64,000 nucleotides of DNA from Halisarca cf. caerulea (GCA_963170055.1 CAUJGJ010000397.1:11884301-11948300), one strand, 5' to 3'; positions 1 to 11,453 are shown, numbered from the stretch's first letter. Program-made: numbers and translations. Notes: a model not told the origin generated them from the sequence alone.

Positions 1-3
1 GAA

Positions 4-2051
4 GTGGGATTCATGGCTACCCTTCGTCTGCAACCGCCTGCCCCCTTCGATTTCAAGACTCCTGATGACTGGCCACGTTGGAGAAGACGCTTCGCGCAGT
101 TTCGGGAAGCCTCCGGCCTCTCAGAAGAGAGCGATGTAAAGCAAGTTTTCACCCTTCTGTACTGTATGGGAGAATCCGCGGAGGACGTCCTAACGTCAAC
201 GACTATTTCAGAACAGGACCGAAAAAAGTATAAGTCTGTCATCGACCAATTGGACGGGTTTTTTAAAGTCCGAAAGAATGTTATCTTTGAGCGAGCCCGG
301 TTTAATCGCCGCTCCCAACAAGAAGGCGAATCAGCAGAAGAATTCATCACTAGCCTATATCACCTAGTAGAAAATTGTGAGTACGGCGCCCTGCAGGAAC
401 AGATGATTCGTGACAGGATTGTCGTTGGTATTCGGGACCAAGCCCTATCCCAGAGGATGCAGATTGACCCAGATCTGACATTGGAGAAGGCCAAAACTTC
501 TGTTCGTCAGCGTGAAGCTGTCAAGGAGCAGCAGGCAGTACTGGGGAAAACAGCACCCACCAGCGCGAAACTGGAGACCTCAGTTGATTTTGTTCGCAAG
601 GGAAAAGCAAAGAATTTCAAACCTGCAACACTGCACAAGACTTTCTCACCTGCCTCACAGCCATTACAGCACCATAAGTGCACTAGATGTGGTCGAAGTG
701 CACACTCAAGGCAGCAATGCCCAGCCAAGGATGCTACGTGCTACAAATGTAAGCGAAAGGGGCATTTCAGCAACCAATGTCGCAGCAAGACTGTTGCAGA
801 TGTTACTGATTCCAAACCAGCTGTCCAGACCCACGAGATGGAAAATGAAGACTTCCTCGACATTGCCTATCTGAATACTATTGTGTCAGAGAAAGGAAAC
901 ATTTGGACCTGCCAAGTACACGTGAATGGACAGGAGACTGAATTTAAAGTAGACACAGGAGCAGAGGTTATGGTCATTTCCGAGGGTACCAGCAAAGCAC
1001 TCAGGCTCAAGGATATCAAGCCAGCCACCAAGCAACTGCATGGACCCGATAGCAAGTCACTAGATGTCATCGGACAAGCTACGGTCAGGTTAGGCTACCA
1101 TGGTCATTCATGTACCTGTACCCTGTTCGTGCTACGTCATGTTCCTCACAACCTACTGGGGCTCCCTGCCATTCGTGCACTGCATGTACTGTCACAGGTT
1201 CATACGGTGACACAGCCTATCCAGGAAAAGTTTCCATCACTGTTTAGCGGCTTAGGAACATACAAGGGAGACAGTTATGTTGTGCAACTGAAACCAGACG
1301 CAAAACCGTTTGCACTGTTTACCCCTCGTAATGTCCCCATACCTCTCTGCCAGAAAGTGAAAGAGGAATTGTCTCGGATGGAATCACTTGGCGTCATTTC
1401 ACCTGTGGAAGAGCCCACTCCATGGTGTACCGGAATGGTTGTAGTACCAAAGAAGTCCGGGGATGTCCGCATCTGTGTAGATTTCCGTCCACTCAACGAG
1501 AATGTACTGCGTGAAGTTCACCCCTTACCAAAGGTAGATGAGACACTTGCCTGTCTAGCTGGTGCAACAATCTTCAGCAAGCTAGATGCCAACTGTGGCT
1601 TTTGGCAAATTCCCTGTCGGAAGAGTCACGGGCCCTTACCACCTTCATCACCCCCTTCGGAAGGTATGTATTCAACAAGCTACCATTTGGTATTTGTAGT
1701 GCACCGGAGCATTTTCAACGGCGCATGAGCCAGATCCTATCTGGTCAAGAGGGCACACTTTGCCACATTGATGATGTCCTTATCTATGGAAGTACTCAAC
1801 AGGAACATGATGAACGCCTGCATTCTGCTCTCGCCCAGATCCAGTCAGCGGACCTCACACTAAATGCAAAAAAGTGTGAATTTAACAAGTCAGAGATAAA
1901 ATTCCTTGGGCACATCATTAGCAAGGACGGCATTTCCCCTGATCCTGACAAGACCAGTGCCGTTCTCGAAATGGCAAAACCCACCACGGTTACTGAACTC
2001 AGACGATTCATGGGCATGGTGAATCAGCTTGGTAAATTTTCTCCAAGGTAG
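4..2051 (+). pseudogene. gypsy gag-protease-RT polyprotein, frameshifted
   Basis: The frame opens at ATG 13 (or from position 4). The N-terminal half is a retroviral-type Gag. Two CCHC knuckles (CTRCGRSAHSRQQC and CYKCKRKGHFSNQC) follow at about residues 225-260. The protease motif is VDTGAEVMVIS. RT begins near residue 430 and contains the FSKLDANCGFWQI block. At about 1602-1620 one base is lost or gained and RT continues in another frame through LPFGICSAPEHFQ and the catalytic HIDDVLIYG. A second shift at about 2036-2045 moves into the frame of RNase H. The protein would make virus-like particles and copy the element's RNA. Motifs are intact but the polyprotein cannot be read through, so I call it a pseudogene. 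Confidence 0.9.
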
Positions 2052-3895
2052 CAGAGCTATCACAGCCACTTCGTGAGCTTCTCGGAAGTAAGAGATCTTG
2101 GGTTTGGGGACCATCACAAGATGGTGCTTTTGCAGCTGTTAAAGCTGAGTTGGCAACACCTACCGTTTTGGCATTGTACAACCAAGAATTAGCTACAAAG
2201 ATCACCGCTGATTCCTCAGCCTATGGGCTAGGAGCAGTCCTTTTGCAACAGCATGGAGACACTTGGAAACCAGTGGCTTACGCTTCAAAGGCCATGACTG
2301 AGACAGAACGCCGATACTCTTAGATTGAGAAGGAGGCTCTGGCCCTTGTGTGGGCATGTGAGAAGTTCAGTGATTATGTGATTGGCAAGAAGATTCAGCT
2401 AGAAACGGATCATAAACCCCTCGTCCCCCTTTTGGGAAAGACAAATCTTGACTGCCTACCTCCAAGAATCCTGAGATTTCGTCTACGCCTGATGCGATTT
2501 GATTACTCAATCAGTCATGTTCCAGGGAAAGAATTGTACACAGCAGATGCACTGTCACGCTCACCTATCACATCGTCAAGTCCTATGCAAGAAGCTGAGG
2601 AACGTCACACAGAGTTGTTCATCAGTGCCGTTGTGTCATCCCTACCAGCCAGTGCAGATCGTCTGCAGGAGTATCGCATGGCTCAACACGCTGACAGTGA
2701 TTGCAAGCAACTCATGGACCTCTGCAAAAGAGGTTGGCCAAAGTACAAAAGACAACTTGCGGGAAACCTTCAGAAGTATTGGCATGTTAGAGGAGAACTT
2801 ACCCTCCATGATGACCTGCTTCTTCGAGGTCGCCGTATTGTTGTCCCCCAAAGCCTCCAAGCAGAAACGCTCCAAAAGATTCACAGTGGACATCAAGGGA
2901 TCACTCAATGCTCATTACGTGTTACCTCATCTGTTTGGTGGCCTGGCGTAAAACAGCAAGTTGAAGACGTTGTCCACAATTGCCCTGAGTGTACCAAGGC
3001 CAGTCAAGCCCAGAGACAGCCGATGATTTCCACACCACTTCCACAATACCCTTGGGAGAAGGTGGCGACAGATCTTTTCGAGATGGATGGAAAAGTGTAT
3101 TTACTTGTCGTGGACTACTTTTCGAGATACATGGAAGTCCAGACTTTGTCGACAACCACATCAGCCAGCATCATTCAAGCCCTGAAGGCAATATATTCCC
3201 GACATGGTATACCAACAACGGTAATAAGCGACAATGGCCCACAGTACAGCTCTGAGGCATTCCGCTTCTTTAGCCAAGAGTACAACTTCAACCATGTCAT
3301 GAGTAGTCCCCATTACCCCCAAAGTAATGGCTTGGCTGAGAGAATGGTCAGAACCGCTAAAGCTCTTCTATCTAAATCATCTCACCCCTATTTGGCACTG
3401 CTTGCATACCGGAGCACACCCTTGCCCTGGTGTGGACTCTCTCCAGCAGAATTGTTAATGGGCAGAAAGATCCGAAGTGAGGTACCACAGCACCCGACCA
3501 ACTTTATCCCCAAATGGAGTTACTTACCTATGGTTCGTCAGAAAGACAAGGAAACAAAGGAGCTTCAAAAAGCTCATTACGATCACCGCCACCGTGTTCG
3601 TGTCCAAGCACCATTGTCAGCTGATGAGACTGTTTGGGTTCACACTCAAGAGAGAACCGACCCTGGACAAGTCATCCAACCAGCCCACACCCCACGCTCC
3701 TACATTGTACAGACACCTTCTGGCACTCTCCGTAGGAATCAGGCACATCTCACCCTGAGACCCGACCATGTCTCTGGCGAAACACCACCAGACAACGAAC
3801 CTAACCGTATCGTCACCAGATCGCAAACTGGAACACATGTTGGTCCACCTCCCCGGCTAGCCTACTGGAGGAAGGGAGATGTGGTATCCGCTTAA
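2045..3895 (+). pseudogene. gypsy RNase H and integrase, one in-frame stop
   Basis: This continues the gypsy polyprotein. RNase H carries the TADSSAYGLGAVLLQ block and a TAG stop at 2321-2323, where CAG (Gln) is expected between RRYS and IEKEALA. A single C-to-T change explains it. Downstream the tether and integrase are open to 3895. The HHCC zinc domain (HSGHQG...CPEC), first Asp (ATDLFEM), second Asp (VISDNGPQYSS) and Glu (YPQSNGLAERM) of the DDE core are all visible. The C-terminal region is basic and lacks an obvious chromodomain. Integrase would insert the cDNA into host DNA. The integrase core is intact but is downstream of three lesions. Confidence 0.88.
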
Positions 3896-4176
3896 CATTA
3901 TTGTGTTGTCCTAAGTAATAGCTAAGTGTTAAGTAGACTATTGCATGGCATTGTGTTCTGAGTCTTAATCTTAGTATCATTATGTCTTATCTTTAGCATG
4001 TACTATTTGTGGTTGTGTTGCTTTCTAATTGTTACTATTTACGTGTCTGGAGAACAATAGTCTTTGTCAGATTGAGAAGTAATAATCCACTTGTTGTGAA
4101 GTGTTTCGAGTTCGATCCGAGTGCAAGCGTTCTGCACATCGAGATTAGTACATAAGGGTTGCACCCGCCACTCGAA

Positions 4177-4215
4177 CTAGGGGTGAAGGCGGCCTTTGGC
4201 CGCCTTCTCCCCTAG
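4177..4215. repeat. 18-bp-arm GC-rich hairpin at end of gypsy region
   Basis: CTAGGGG.GAAGGCGGCC and its complement are separated by TTT, with one mismatch. The GGCGGCC core recalls the hairpins of the dispersed hairpin-ended repeats elsewhere in the window, although the flanks differ. It could be an RNA hairpin at the end of the LTR or the end of another short element. Confidence 0.6.
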
Positions 4216-4565
4216 TAAATATAATTTACATTATAATCAAAAACAGTAAATAATAAAATGTTAGTAGATACAGTTTAGCAGACCTAGTACAGCTGCTGTT
4301 TGCATGATTATTGTTCCTACAAGGAGAAAAGAAGAAACAGATAATATTCATGTGGATATTTGGGGAGAAAGACCTAGATCTTGTACATTCAGACATTCTT
4401 GCCACCAAAACTGCCTTATATACCGTAGTGGCCCTTATTTTCGCGGGTGTAAATTTTCGCGAATGAAAGCTTGGAGTGGATATTTGCGTTTTTATTTTCG
4501 CGAAAGGTCAATGGTAAATTTATATTAGAATAATATACTAGAGTATTTGTATAAATTTATTAGTA

Positions 4566-5606
4566 GTGAAAATGTCTTCTTCCTTTGATTTGTCAAGTTG
4601 TGTGAGGGGATATCATGTATATCAACAGATTTGGACTGCGGTACCTGATGAAACTCTTCACTGCAGCAGGGAAACAAGCAATCGAACGGATTTTTTTGCA
4701 GTTGCTGTATTAAAGAATGATGAGGTCGTTGGACATGTCCCACGAAGAGATGCATGTGTTGCATCTCTTTTTATTAGAAATGGTGGGTCGGTACTTTGTC
4801 GTATCACTGGGACACGGCAGTATTCAGGTGACATACCACAGGGGGGATTGGAGGTCCCTTGCGTTTACACCTTTACCGGAATCAACAACCTAGTTTCTAA
4901 GTCCGTACAACGCCTAGATGAATTGAATATCCAAGTACAGCTTGCTACAAGGGAAAATTTTGATTCCGATCTCCAGAGCAACGTTTGTGCACCAGATGAG
5001 GACACTGGAACAGAATCAGGTCACTTTTCACCTCGGTTTTTACAGAGTTCGCTTACAGTTCGTAATGATGTTGACATGGATGATTCTGTATGGACTGAAG
5101 TACTTGACATCATGCTTACTGAAAGGGACAAGCAGGTGATAACAAATGGGCAGAATCTAACAGATAAGCACATAAACTATTCACAAAGGTTGATACATCA
5201 ACAGTTTAAAATGTTTAGTGGACTACAATTAACAGTTTTACAGCAGAAACCTTTTAAAGGTGAGAAGTGCAACTATATGCAAATTGTTCATATCCGAGGC
5301 AACCATTGGATCCTGGTATCCTCCACAGAAGGGAAGGCTGTGAATGTATACGATTCTTTGTATGCGTTGTTGGACAAGGAATTCACAGAAATGATTCAAA
5401 CCTTGTTGAAATGCAGCTCTAATGATATTAATATGATCCCTGTTCAGAGAAAAATTGGCATAAATGACTGTGGATTATTTGCTATTGCATTCGCAACAGC
5501 CATTGCATTTGACCGTGACCCAAGGAAGGAGGTATTTGACCAGAAACGCATGAGAGACCATCTCATTCAGTGCTTTGAGAACATGAAAATGGAATGTTTT
5601 CCATAA
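4566..5606 (+). CDS. HIRAN-like domain fused to Ulp1/SENP-type cysteine protease
   Basis: An open frame of 346 residues lies inside the pogo-like transposon. Residues about 13-105 (GYHVYQ..., FAVAVLKNDEVVGHVPR, GG..LCRITGTRQYSGD) have the pattern of a HIRAN-like domain, a fold known to bind DNA 3' ends in HLTF-type proteins. Residues about 190-340 match the C48 (Ulp1/SENP) peptidase pattern. The His of NHWILV (H247), the Asp of VYDSL (D263) and the Cys of NDCGLFA (C302) form the expected triad in the expected order. Ulp1-like enzymes remove SUMO or related modifiers, so a role in countering SUMO-dependent silencing or processing transposition proteins is possible but only inferred. The frame is uninterrupted, unlike the neighbouring transposase. 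No signal peptide or membrane segment is seen. Confidence 0.82.
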   Translation: MKMSSSFDLSSCVRGYHVYQQIWTAVPDETLHCSRETSNRTDFFAVAVLKNDEVVGHVPRRDACVASLFIRNGGSVLCRITGTRQYSGDIPQGGLEVPCVYTFTGINNLVSKSVQRLDELNIQVQLATRENFDSDLQSNVCAPDEDTGTESGHFSPRFLQSSLTVRNDVDMDDSVWTEVLDIMLTERDKQVITNGQNLTDKHINYSQRLIHQQFKMFSGLQLTVLQQKPFKGEKCNYMQIVHIRGNHWILVSSTEGKAVNVYDSLYALLDKEFTEMIQTLLKCSSNDINMIPVQRKIGINDCGLFAIAFATAIAFDRDPRKEVFDQKRMRDHLIQCFENMKMECFP

Positions 5607-5768
5607 TCCATGCCATGTCATGACTATATACTATTGATATTCACTGATATTAAAATAAATATTATCATTATATATCATATTGTACCAATAATTGACACTT
5701 ATAATGATTATTATAACAATATACATGCATAAAGTAAGTCAGACTCAACATATCTGCAAATTATCCTG

Positions 5769-7155
5769 TTACTGTAACATGTCTGTTATTCCAGCTTCCC
5801 TAAATCCATTCTCGACTATATGAGAATGGAGCTGAACATGTGTCAAAGCACTTGTGAACCACTTCACTCCCAATAGCTTCATGACACTAAGTCGAAGATC
5901 AACTGGCTTTCCTTCCTCTCTTTCATTTAATTGTCTGCTGACTTTCTCAGCATACCAAAGCTGAAATGATACTTTCATGTGTTCCTTAATAGCCTTGTTG
6001 ACGCTAAGGTCCATTGGCTGCAACCGGTCTGTGCAGTTTGCTGGTACATCCACTGCAATAATGTTGTTCTTCTCTAGAACATCACGAACCTGAAGAGTTA
6101 ATTGTCCTTCGAAGTGCAGTTTGTGTTTGCAAGAGATCAAGGACATTACGCGTCTTTTCCACATAAAGAAGCAGAATATTGAGACTATAGCACATCATAG
6201 TGCTTTCCTTTGCCCAGTGGTTGTGTGTGAAAGTAACATCCCAATCAGCTGGCATTTCAACCTTGGGGAGACATGCAGATGTGGTGCCACTGTAAATAAG
6301 TTGCGGAGGGAGAAACTTTCCTGAGAGTGTCCCAGCAAGCACAGCAGTAATTTGTCTCTTGTCATCAATGCCACGAATTTCCACCCGTTTGGATCCCTTT
6401 TTCTCTTGCGTCCAACATGACACAGGAACATATTTGATGGCTGCGTGATCCCAGTTTATGATGAGCTGTGGGGGGATGTCTTCAAGTTTAACTACCGTTT
6501 GAATGTCATGCAAGAATTGATGTCTTAGCTTGTCAAACTGCACTGGATTGATTTTAGCTTTTGTTGTTGCCTTTCTTTTTACATACCCCATCCTTCCAAG
6601 TAAGCGTTTCGCCCAATCTCTAGTTAAATGAATACCTCCACCATTTTCTGACAACAGGTTTGAATCCTTGTTCATCACAATGCCTTTTGCTGCTGCTAAA
6701 GCGATAGGTGCGTTAATCCATCCTCCACAACAACTCCTTACTTGTTTAAGGAAAGTGATCACTTGGTCTTCTAAGTCTTCTCCGATCAGCAAGGGTCTTC
6801 CTCGTTTCTTGTCAGGCAATTCAGTGACTAAATCTGTAAACGTTTTCCCCAATTGTTTCTTGTAGGCGTTCATCCACCCGCGGACGGTACTCTCTTTTAA
6901 ATCGGAAAAGTCATCGGACCTCCTAAAGTGTCTCAAAGATGCAGTGACTCCGTTTTCAGTGGCGTACTTGCCAATTTTGGCCTTGTCTTCAGCTGATACT
7001 CGTCCATACATGCCACGCTTGTTGCCAGCCTTCACCATCCTCTCCTCTTCCTTCTTTACCTCCTTCTTCGCAGCCAAGATTGCTGCCTCCGGTAGGGAAG
7101 AACAGTTTGAAGTAGGTACGGTAGGTTTAAAGTAAGACTTGATACTTTTCGCCAT
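5769..7155 (-). pseudogene. pogo-like DDE transposase, frameshifted
   Basis: The ATG is at 7155. The N-terminal 150 residues are basic and probably helix-turn-helix DNA-binding, followed by KKRGRPLLIGEDLEDQV, as in pogo/Tigger-like proteins. The catalytic region starts at IINWDHAAIKYVP (first Asp) and runs through SGKFLPPQLIYSGTT. At about 6120-6165 the frame shifts. The residues normally carrying the second catalytic Asp, just before the FxGQ motif, are missing (TALRR in one frame, FEGQL in the next). The third region, CTDRLQPMDLSVNKAIKEH, is present in the second frame. The product would cut and paste the element at TA. The deletion of the second Asp means this copy cannot work; other copies would have to supply transposase. 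Confidence 0.85.
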
Positions 7156-7401
7156 CCGAATGACTCAAAAAGAACGGTAATCCACGAATGACTCAAAAAG
7201 AACGGTAATCCACGAGGTAATCCAAGAAAAACCTTGCACACGTGCACAGACCGCACGGGTTAGATTGACGTCATTTTATGTTCACTTATGACGTCATTCG
7301 ATGTTGTACTATATTATTCGCGGAAAAAATTTCACGAATGCAATTCTTATTCGCGAAATTCACGAAAATAAAGTCCCGCGAAAATAAGGGCCACTACAGT
7401 A

Positions 7402-7877
7402 TCGCTCTGAGGTATTGTTTCAATCATATTTATTCTTGAGAAATATATTTGATCCTTTTTTGCTTGTTTTCCGTACCGTCGTTGAATTATGGCTTGCAAA
7501 CCGGTAAGTCAAGAGATATGTATGCTGTATGGCTGTACTTAGATCTAGCGAGTTTAGGAGCATTGTTTAGAGCCTTGTAGAGTTTCGATTAGTTTGATCA
7601 CAGTGTAGCAGGCTGGAAAGCTTTGGTACGTATAAATAAATACTCCGCAATAGTTGTGTGTAGCTGGTGAACGAAGCTTATGCGCCACAAACAACTGGAT
7701 TGAAACAATACACATAGCTGAAGCATAATATACAGCGATTTTATGTAGCTATCATTATACGCAAATAAAATCAATAGATCAGCATGCACATGATAACATA
7801 CATACCAAAACAGCATACAATTACACCTGAGATATAAAATCCAAATACAGAAACGAAATGTAATTCCAAGGTTAAAC
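7402..7877. other. intergenic stretch right of pogo element
   Basis: No clear gene is seen. A short possible first coding exon lies at 7489-7503 (ATG GCT TGC AAA CCG followed by GTAAGT, a consensus splice donor). If real, the pogo element landed just upstream of its start. This is suggestive only. Confidence 0.3.
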
Positions 7878-8204
7878 ATGAGTGATGTTTTGCAACAACT
7901 GGATGATAGCTGGCTTGAGTTAGATGATGAGGACTATTTTGGGGAAGAAGGGATGCTAGCTGACACAGCTATGGATCCACTAGATCAGGCTCAAGCTGTG
8001 GCTGAAGAAAATAAGCACAGCTCGATGGAGCCAACAGGAATATCTGACACCATACCCACTTGTTCACTACAGGGGACATCAACAACCCAACCACACAACC
8101 AGCCACAGGCCCCCACAGCTCTCAGACCTGCCAACCATCCTGGATTTTCCGGGATTATACCAGAAAATAGGTTACTATCCCGGTGTCCCGGAATTCTGCT
8201 GTAA
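7878..8204 (+). CDS. short acidic protein of unknown function
   Basis: An open frame of 108 residues. The N-terminus is strikingly acidic (SWLELDDEDYFGEEG), followed by a Thr/Pro/Gln-rich tail, which is typical of a disordered N-terminal exon. It overlaps the beginning of the next frame by 22 bases. It may be the 5' exon of the hAT-like gene behind it or of the CACTA-like gene at 9.3 kb, but no splice link is certain. I do not recognise a family. Confidence 0.35.
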   Translation: MSDVLQQLDDSWLELDDEDYFGEEGMLADTAMDPLDQAQAVAEENKHSSMEPTGISDTIPTCSLQGTSTTQPHNQPQAPTALRPANHPGFSGIIPENRLLSRCPGILL

Positions 8205-9313
8205 TCTCCCGGTGGTCAAAGGTCATCAGGAAAGCTGAAAATCACTCAGGCAACCAGGAAATCAATCAGGAAATCACTCAGGCCACGTGTAACTCGAGCC
8301 TGTTGAGCACAATGTCAGATTGTGCCTCCGTTGACTCTGATTCTGGTGATAGTACTGATACACAGTCACAAAAAGTAGTTCTACCTCAAAAGAAGAAGCC
8401 ATGCCATTCTAAAAGCAAGTGGCAAGTGAAATGGACGAAATATCGACTGAAGCCAAGCAAGAAAGGGAAAACCTACGCTTACTGTACAGTGTGTGGGACT
8501 GACTTTTCTGTCACTGGTGGAGGAGTACATGAAGTGAAGCGACACTGTAACAGTGTGAAGCACACTAAGCTGCTGAATGATCTGGAAGCACAACCCTCAA
8601 TTACTTCTGCTTTTTGCAACTCCAAGCCTACCGTTCAGGATCAGGTAATGTCTGCTGAATTGTACTTCACATCCTTCATTGTAGAGCACAATCTCTCATT
8701 TGCCACATCTGATCACTTTACAAAGTTGTGCAAAGTAATGTTTCCTGACAGTAAGATTGCTCAAAGTTATTCCTGTGGTAGAACCAAGACAAAGGCTATT
8801 GTTAGTCATGCCTTAGCACCTGCTGCTAATTCTCCTGTCACTGAAGCCTGTAGAAAGGGTCCTTTCAGCATCATGTGTGATGGTGGCAATGACAAGTTGG
8901 ATAAAAAGTACTTTGGCATACTTGTTCGATATTGGGATGACTGCTTGGGCAAGGCAGTTACTCGTTTTCTTGCCATGCCAGTTTGCAACATTGCAACAAG
9001 TGAGACGCTATTTCGTGCCCTTGAATCTGAGTTGTCTAGTTGTTCAATTCTTTGGAAGAATGCTATAGGGTTTGCGTCAGACAGTGCAAGTGTGATGGTT
9101 GGAGTTCGCAACTCTGTCCTGAGTCGTTTGCGGGAGAAACAACCTGATATATTCAGCTTGGCTTGTGTGTGCCATCTCTCAGCATTGGCTGCAGCTGCTG
9201 GCCTCAAAACATTACCCCTCTCGATGGACAACCTTCTGATCGACATCTATTATCACTTTAAACACTCTTCAAAACGCTGGCAGGAATTTGCTGATGTGCT
9301 GAAAGACAGTTGA
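8183..9313 (+). pseudogene. hAT-superfamily transposase, C-terminally truncated
   Basis: The frame encodes 376 residues. After a Ser/Asp-rich leader there is a zinc-finger block (YCTVCGTDFSV...VKRHCNSVKHTK, about residues 92-120) of the BED/TTF type found in hAT transposases and their domesticated relatives. The RNase H-like catalytic core follows: SIMCDGGND (first Asp region), then IGFASDSASVMVG (second Asp) and CVCHLSALAAAAGLK, as in hAT/DUF4371-type proteins. The frame ends at 9313, before the insertion/dimerisation domain and final Glu that intact hAT transposases have. CACTA-type sequence follows immediately. I read it as a fragment of a hAT copy or of a host gene derived from one. Confidence 0.68.
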
Positions 9314-9752
9314 TTTCTTCACAAACGGCCAGCCTGCCAGACAAAACATCTAGCCTGAGTGATATTTTGGATAGCAGAACATGCAATGAGGGTCATTTAT
9401 TGGAAAACCATCAGCCTATCAATACAGCTATCGATAATGACATAGCACAACTCCTCGGGGAAGATATGGAAATGCAAGAGCGACGAAGTGCAATGTTTAT
9501 ACTTAAAATGCGAGAAAAGCATTCAACCTCCCAAGTTGCAATCAACGCTATGGTAAGCGGATGTCAGACGTTATTTCTCGAGACCCAGAAGCGTATAAAG
9601 GCTGCTGCAATGCATCAATTGTAACTGAAAGGAATTGATACAGATCAGTTAACTGAGTCGGAGGCTTTTATTGACAACATGGAGAATCCTTTTTCTCGTA
9701 TATCAACTTCTCATCTTCAAGAGAGGTATTTTGAGGAATCTTTTAATTTAGT
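9310..9752 (+). pseudogene. CACTA Tnp2-like protein, first recognisable exon
   Basis: The coding block includes ERRSAMFILKMREKHSTSQVAINAMV, a segment typical of animal Tnp2-like proteins. A TAA at 9622-9624 breaks the frame; CAA would restore Gln by one base. The reading then continues in frame through TESEAFIDNMENPFSRI to a donor at 9752/9753 (TAGTG|GTGAGT). The acceptor for the next block is at about 10043 (TCCAG|TG). The break and the lack of an N-terminus show decay. Function in an intact element: DNA binding and transposition. Confidence 0.6.
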
Positions 9753-9811
9753 GGTGAGTGTGTGCGAGTGTATGCGTCTGTGCATGTGTGTGCACGTTGT
9801 GCATGCGTGCG

Positions 9812-9862
<51 letters not shown>

Positions 9863-9880
9863 GTGTGTGTGCATGTATGC

Positions 9881-9918
<38 letters not shown>

Positions 9919-10043
9919 ACGTTCATCTGTGCATGCATACTTGCATTTGAAATGTAATTAAGTGTGTTCTTGTGTTTGTTCACGTTTTGTCTTTGGATTG
10001 TCTTATAGCTATTGTTGTACTGTAAACTTTTTTTTACAATCCA
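9753..10043 (+). repeat. intron with (TG)n microsatellite
   Basis: The interval between the GTGAGT donor and the CAG acceptor contains about 180 bp of TG repeats with TGCA interruptions (about 9753-9940), then a T-rich tract before the acceptor. Confidence 0.75.
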
Positions 10044-11378
10044 GTGCCAGTGGCCTTCAATCAGCCTGAATATGAGCTTATTGGCTCAGGAGCAAAGAGG
10101 TGGCATGTGTTAAGAGATAAGAAATGTTATTATTTTCCTTTGTTTGAATCTCTCCAGTTATTGTTTAGTAATGACCACATCTCCAGCCAAATCCGAATTT
10201 TACATTTTTCCACCGATGGCCACCTGCAGGACTTTTGTGATGGCTCTGAATATCGCCAGCATGAACTGTTTTCCAACAATACTGATGCCTTGCAAATAGC
10301 GGGGTATTATGATGAGCTTGAAGTTTGTAATCCTCTTGGTTCTGCAGTCAAACGCCATAAAATAGGAGCATGCTTTTTCTTTATTGCTAACCTACACCCA
10401 AAGTGGCGTTCCTCATTACAATGTGCTCAGATGGTGGCAGTTGGAAAAGTCACTGATATAAAGGAATTTGGCATTGATGCATTTTTGGAGCCCTTCATTA
10501 AGGATGTGAACAAATTGGCTACATGTGGCATTTCGATAACCACAGATGGTGGATATTTGCTAGTAAAAGGCACTTCATTAGCTTTTTTAGCAGATAATTT
10601 AGCTAGTCACGAGGTAGCAGGCTTTAAGGAATCCATGTCTTTTGCTTTCCGGTTCTGCCGTTCATGTATGGCAACCAGAGATGAAAGCCAGAACCATTTC
10701 GTAGCTTCAGCCTTTGAAATGCGAACACCGGAAGAACACCGTAGACAGTGCAATCGTCTCAAATGTCCTTTGCGCAATTATTATTCAACCACATATGGGA
10801 TTAACAGGGAATCAATATTAGACAATGTTTCTAATTTTTCTGTTGTGACGGGAATGTGTTATGACATCATGCATGACCTGTACGAAAATGTAGTACCTTT
10901 TGAATCAAAATTACTCCTAATAAATTGCATTGAAGAGATATACATAACCTTACCAGACCTCAATAACAAGCTTGTGCATTTTGACTTTGGTTATTCAAAT
11001 ATATCAGCTCAACCAGGGGAAATTGATGATAATTTTTTGAAGAAAGATGGGAAGTTGAGATTTTCAGCTGCATCAACATGGCTGCTGGCCAAAACATTAC
11101 CTTTAATAATTGGGGAAGGAATACCATTGGATGATGCAATGTGGGAACTGTTTACCATGTCATTGAATATTGTAGACATTTGTACGGCTTGCTCATGTAG
11201 TAAGAATACAATTGCATATCTTGCTACTTTAATTGAGGAGCATCATTTCCTTTTCACTGAACTCTATGACAAGGGTTTGATCCCAAAGATGCACCTCATG
11301 GTGCACTATCCTCAACAAATACAACAATTTGGTCCCCTGATCAATGCTTGGTGTATGCGTTTAGAATCCAAGCTTTGA
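10044..11378 (+). pseudogene. CACTA Tnp2-like transposase, central part
   Basis: An open block of 444 residues. Hallmarks of animal CACTA proteins include YYDELEVCNPLGSAVKRHKIG, IANLHPKWRSSLQ, FIKDVNKLATCGI, a Cys pair in CRSCMATRDE, MCYDIMHDLYENVV, and the helical GPLINAWCMRLESK near the end. The putative catalytic acidic residues lie in the HDLYE and neighbouring blocks, but I cannot assign them with certainty. It is open throughout, but the preceding exon has a stop and the following part is separated by about 75 noncoding bases with no clean splice. It is probably part of a dead copy. Confidence 0.72.
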
Positions 11379-11453
11379 TTATGCAAGAGGGTGGCATGAT
11401 TTAGCAATTTTAAAAACATTTGTTTATCCGTAGCTAACAGCCATCAGAGATGG

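Larger units (their letters stand above)
1..4176 (+). mobile_element. Ty3/gypsy LTR retrotransposon, 5' part outside window
   Basis: The first 3.9 kb encode, in order, Gag with two zinc knuckles, an aspartic protease, reverse transcriptase, RNase H and integrase. The order RT-RNase H-integrase is the Ty3/gypsy order. The window opens a few bases before the Gag ATG, so the 5' LTR and primer-binding site lie outside. A purine-rich tract (GGAGGAAGGGAGATG, about 3869-3883) lies just before the stop of the integrase frame and is a candidate polypurine tract. The 3' LTR would then start at about 3880, but without the 5' LTR its end cannot be fixed. Two frame breaks and one in-frame stop show that this copy is dead. 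Confidence 0.9.
4423..7399. mobile_element. pogo/Tc1-type DNA transposon with two convergent genes
   Basis: A 25-bp terminal inverted repeat (starting CCGTAGTGGCCCTTATTTTC on the left and CTGTAGTGGCCCTTATTTTC on the right, one mismatch) bounds 2,977 bp. It is flanked by TA on both sides (4421-4422, 7400-7401), the target duplication of the Tc1/mariner/pogo superfamily. Several TTTTCGCGAA-like boxes sit just inside both ends and are candidate transposase-binding repeats. Inside are a HIRAN-like/Ulp1 gene on the plus strand and a DDE transposase gene on the minus strand, convergent with 162 bp between their stops. The ends look well kept, but the transposase is broken. Confidence 0.88.

Noticed and set aside
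9679..9961. Long open frames of Cys-Val or His-Thr repeats in TG/CA tracts (also 19.4, 21.1, 32.1, 33.7, 51.1 and 62.7 kb)
   Set aside because: Dinucleotide repeats are open in several frames by composition alone. No flanking coding signal supports them.
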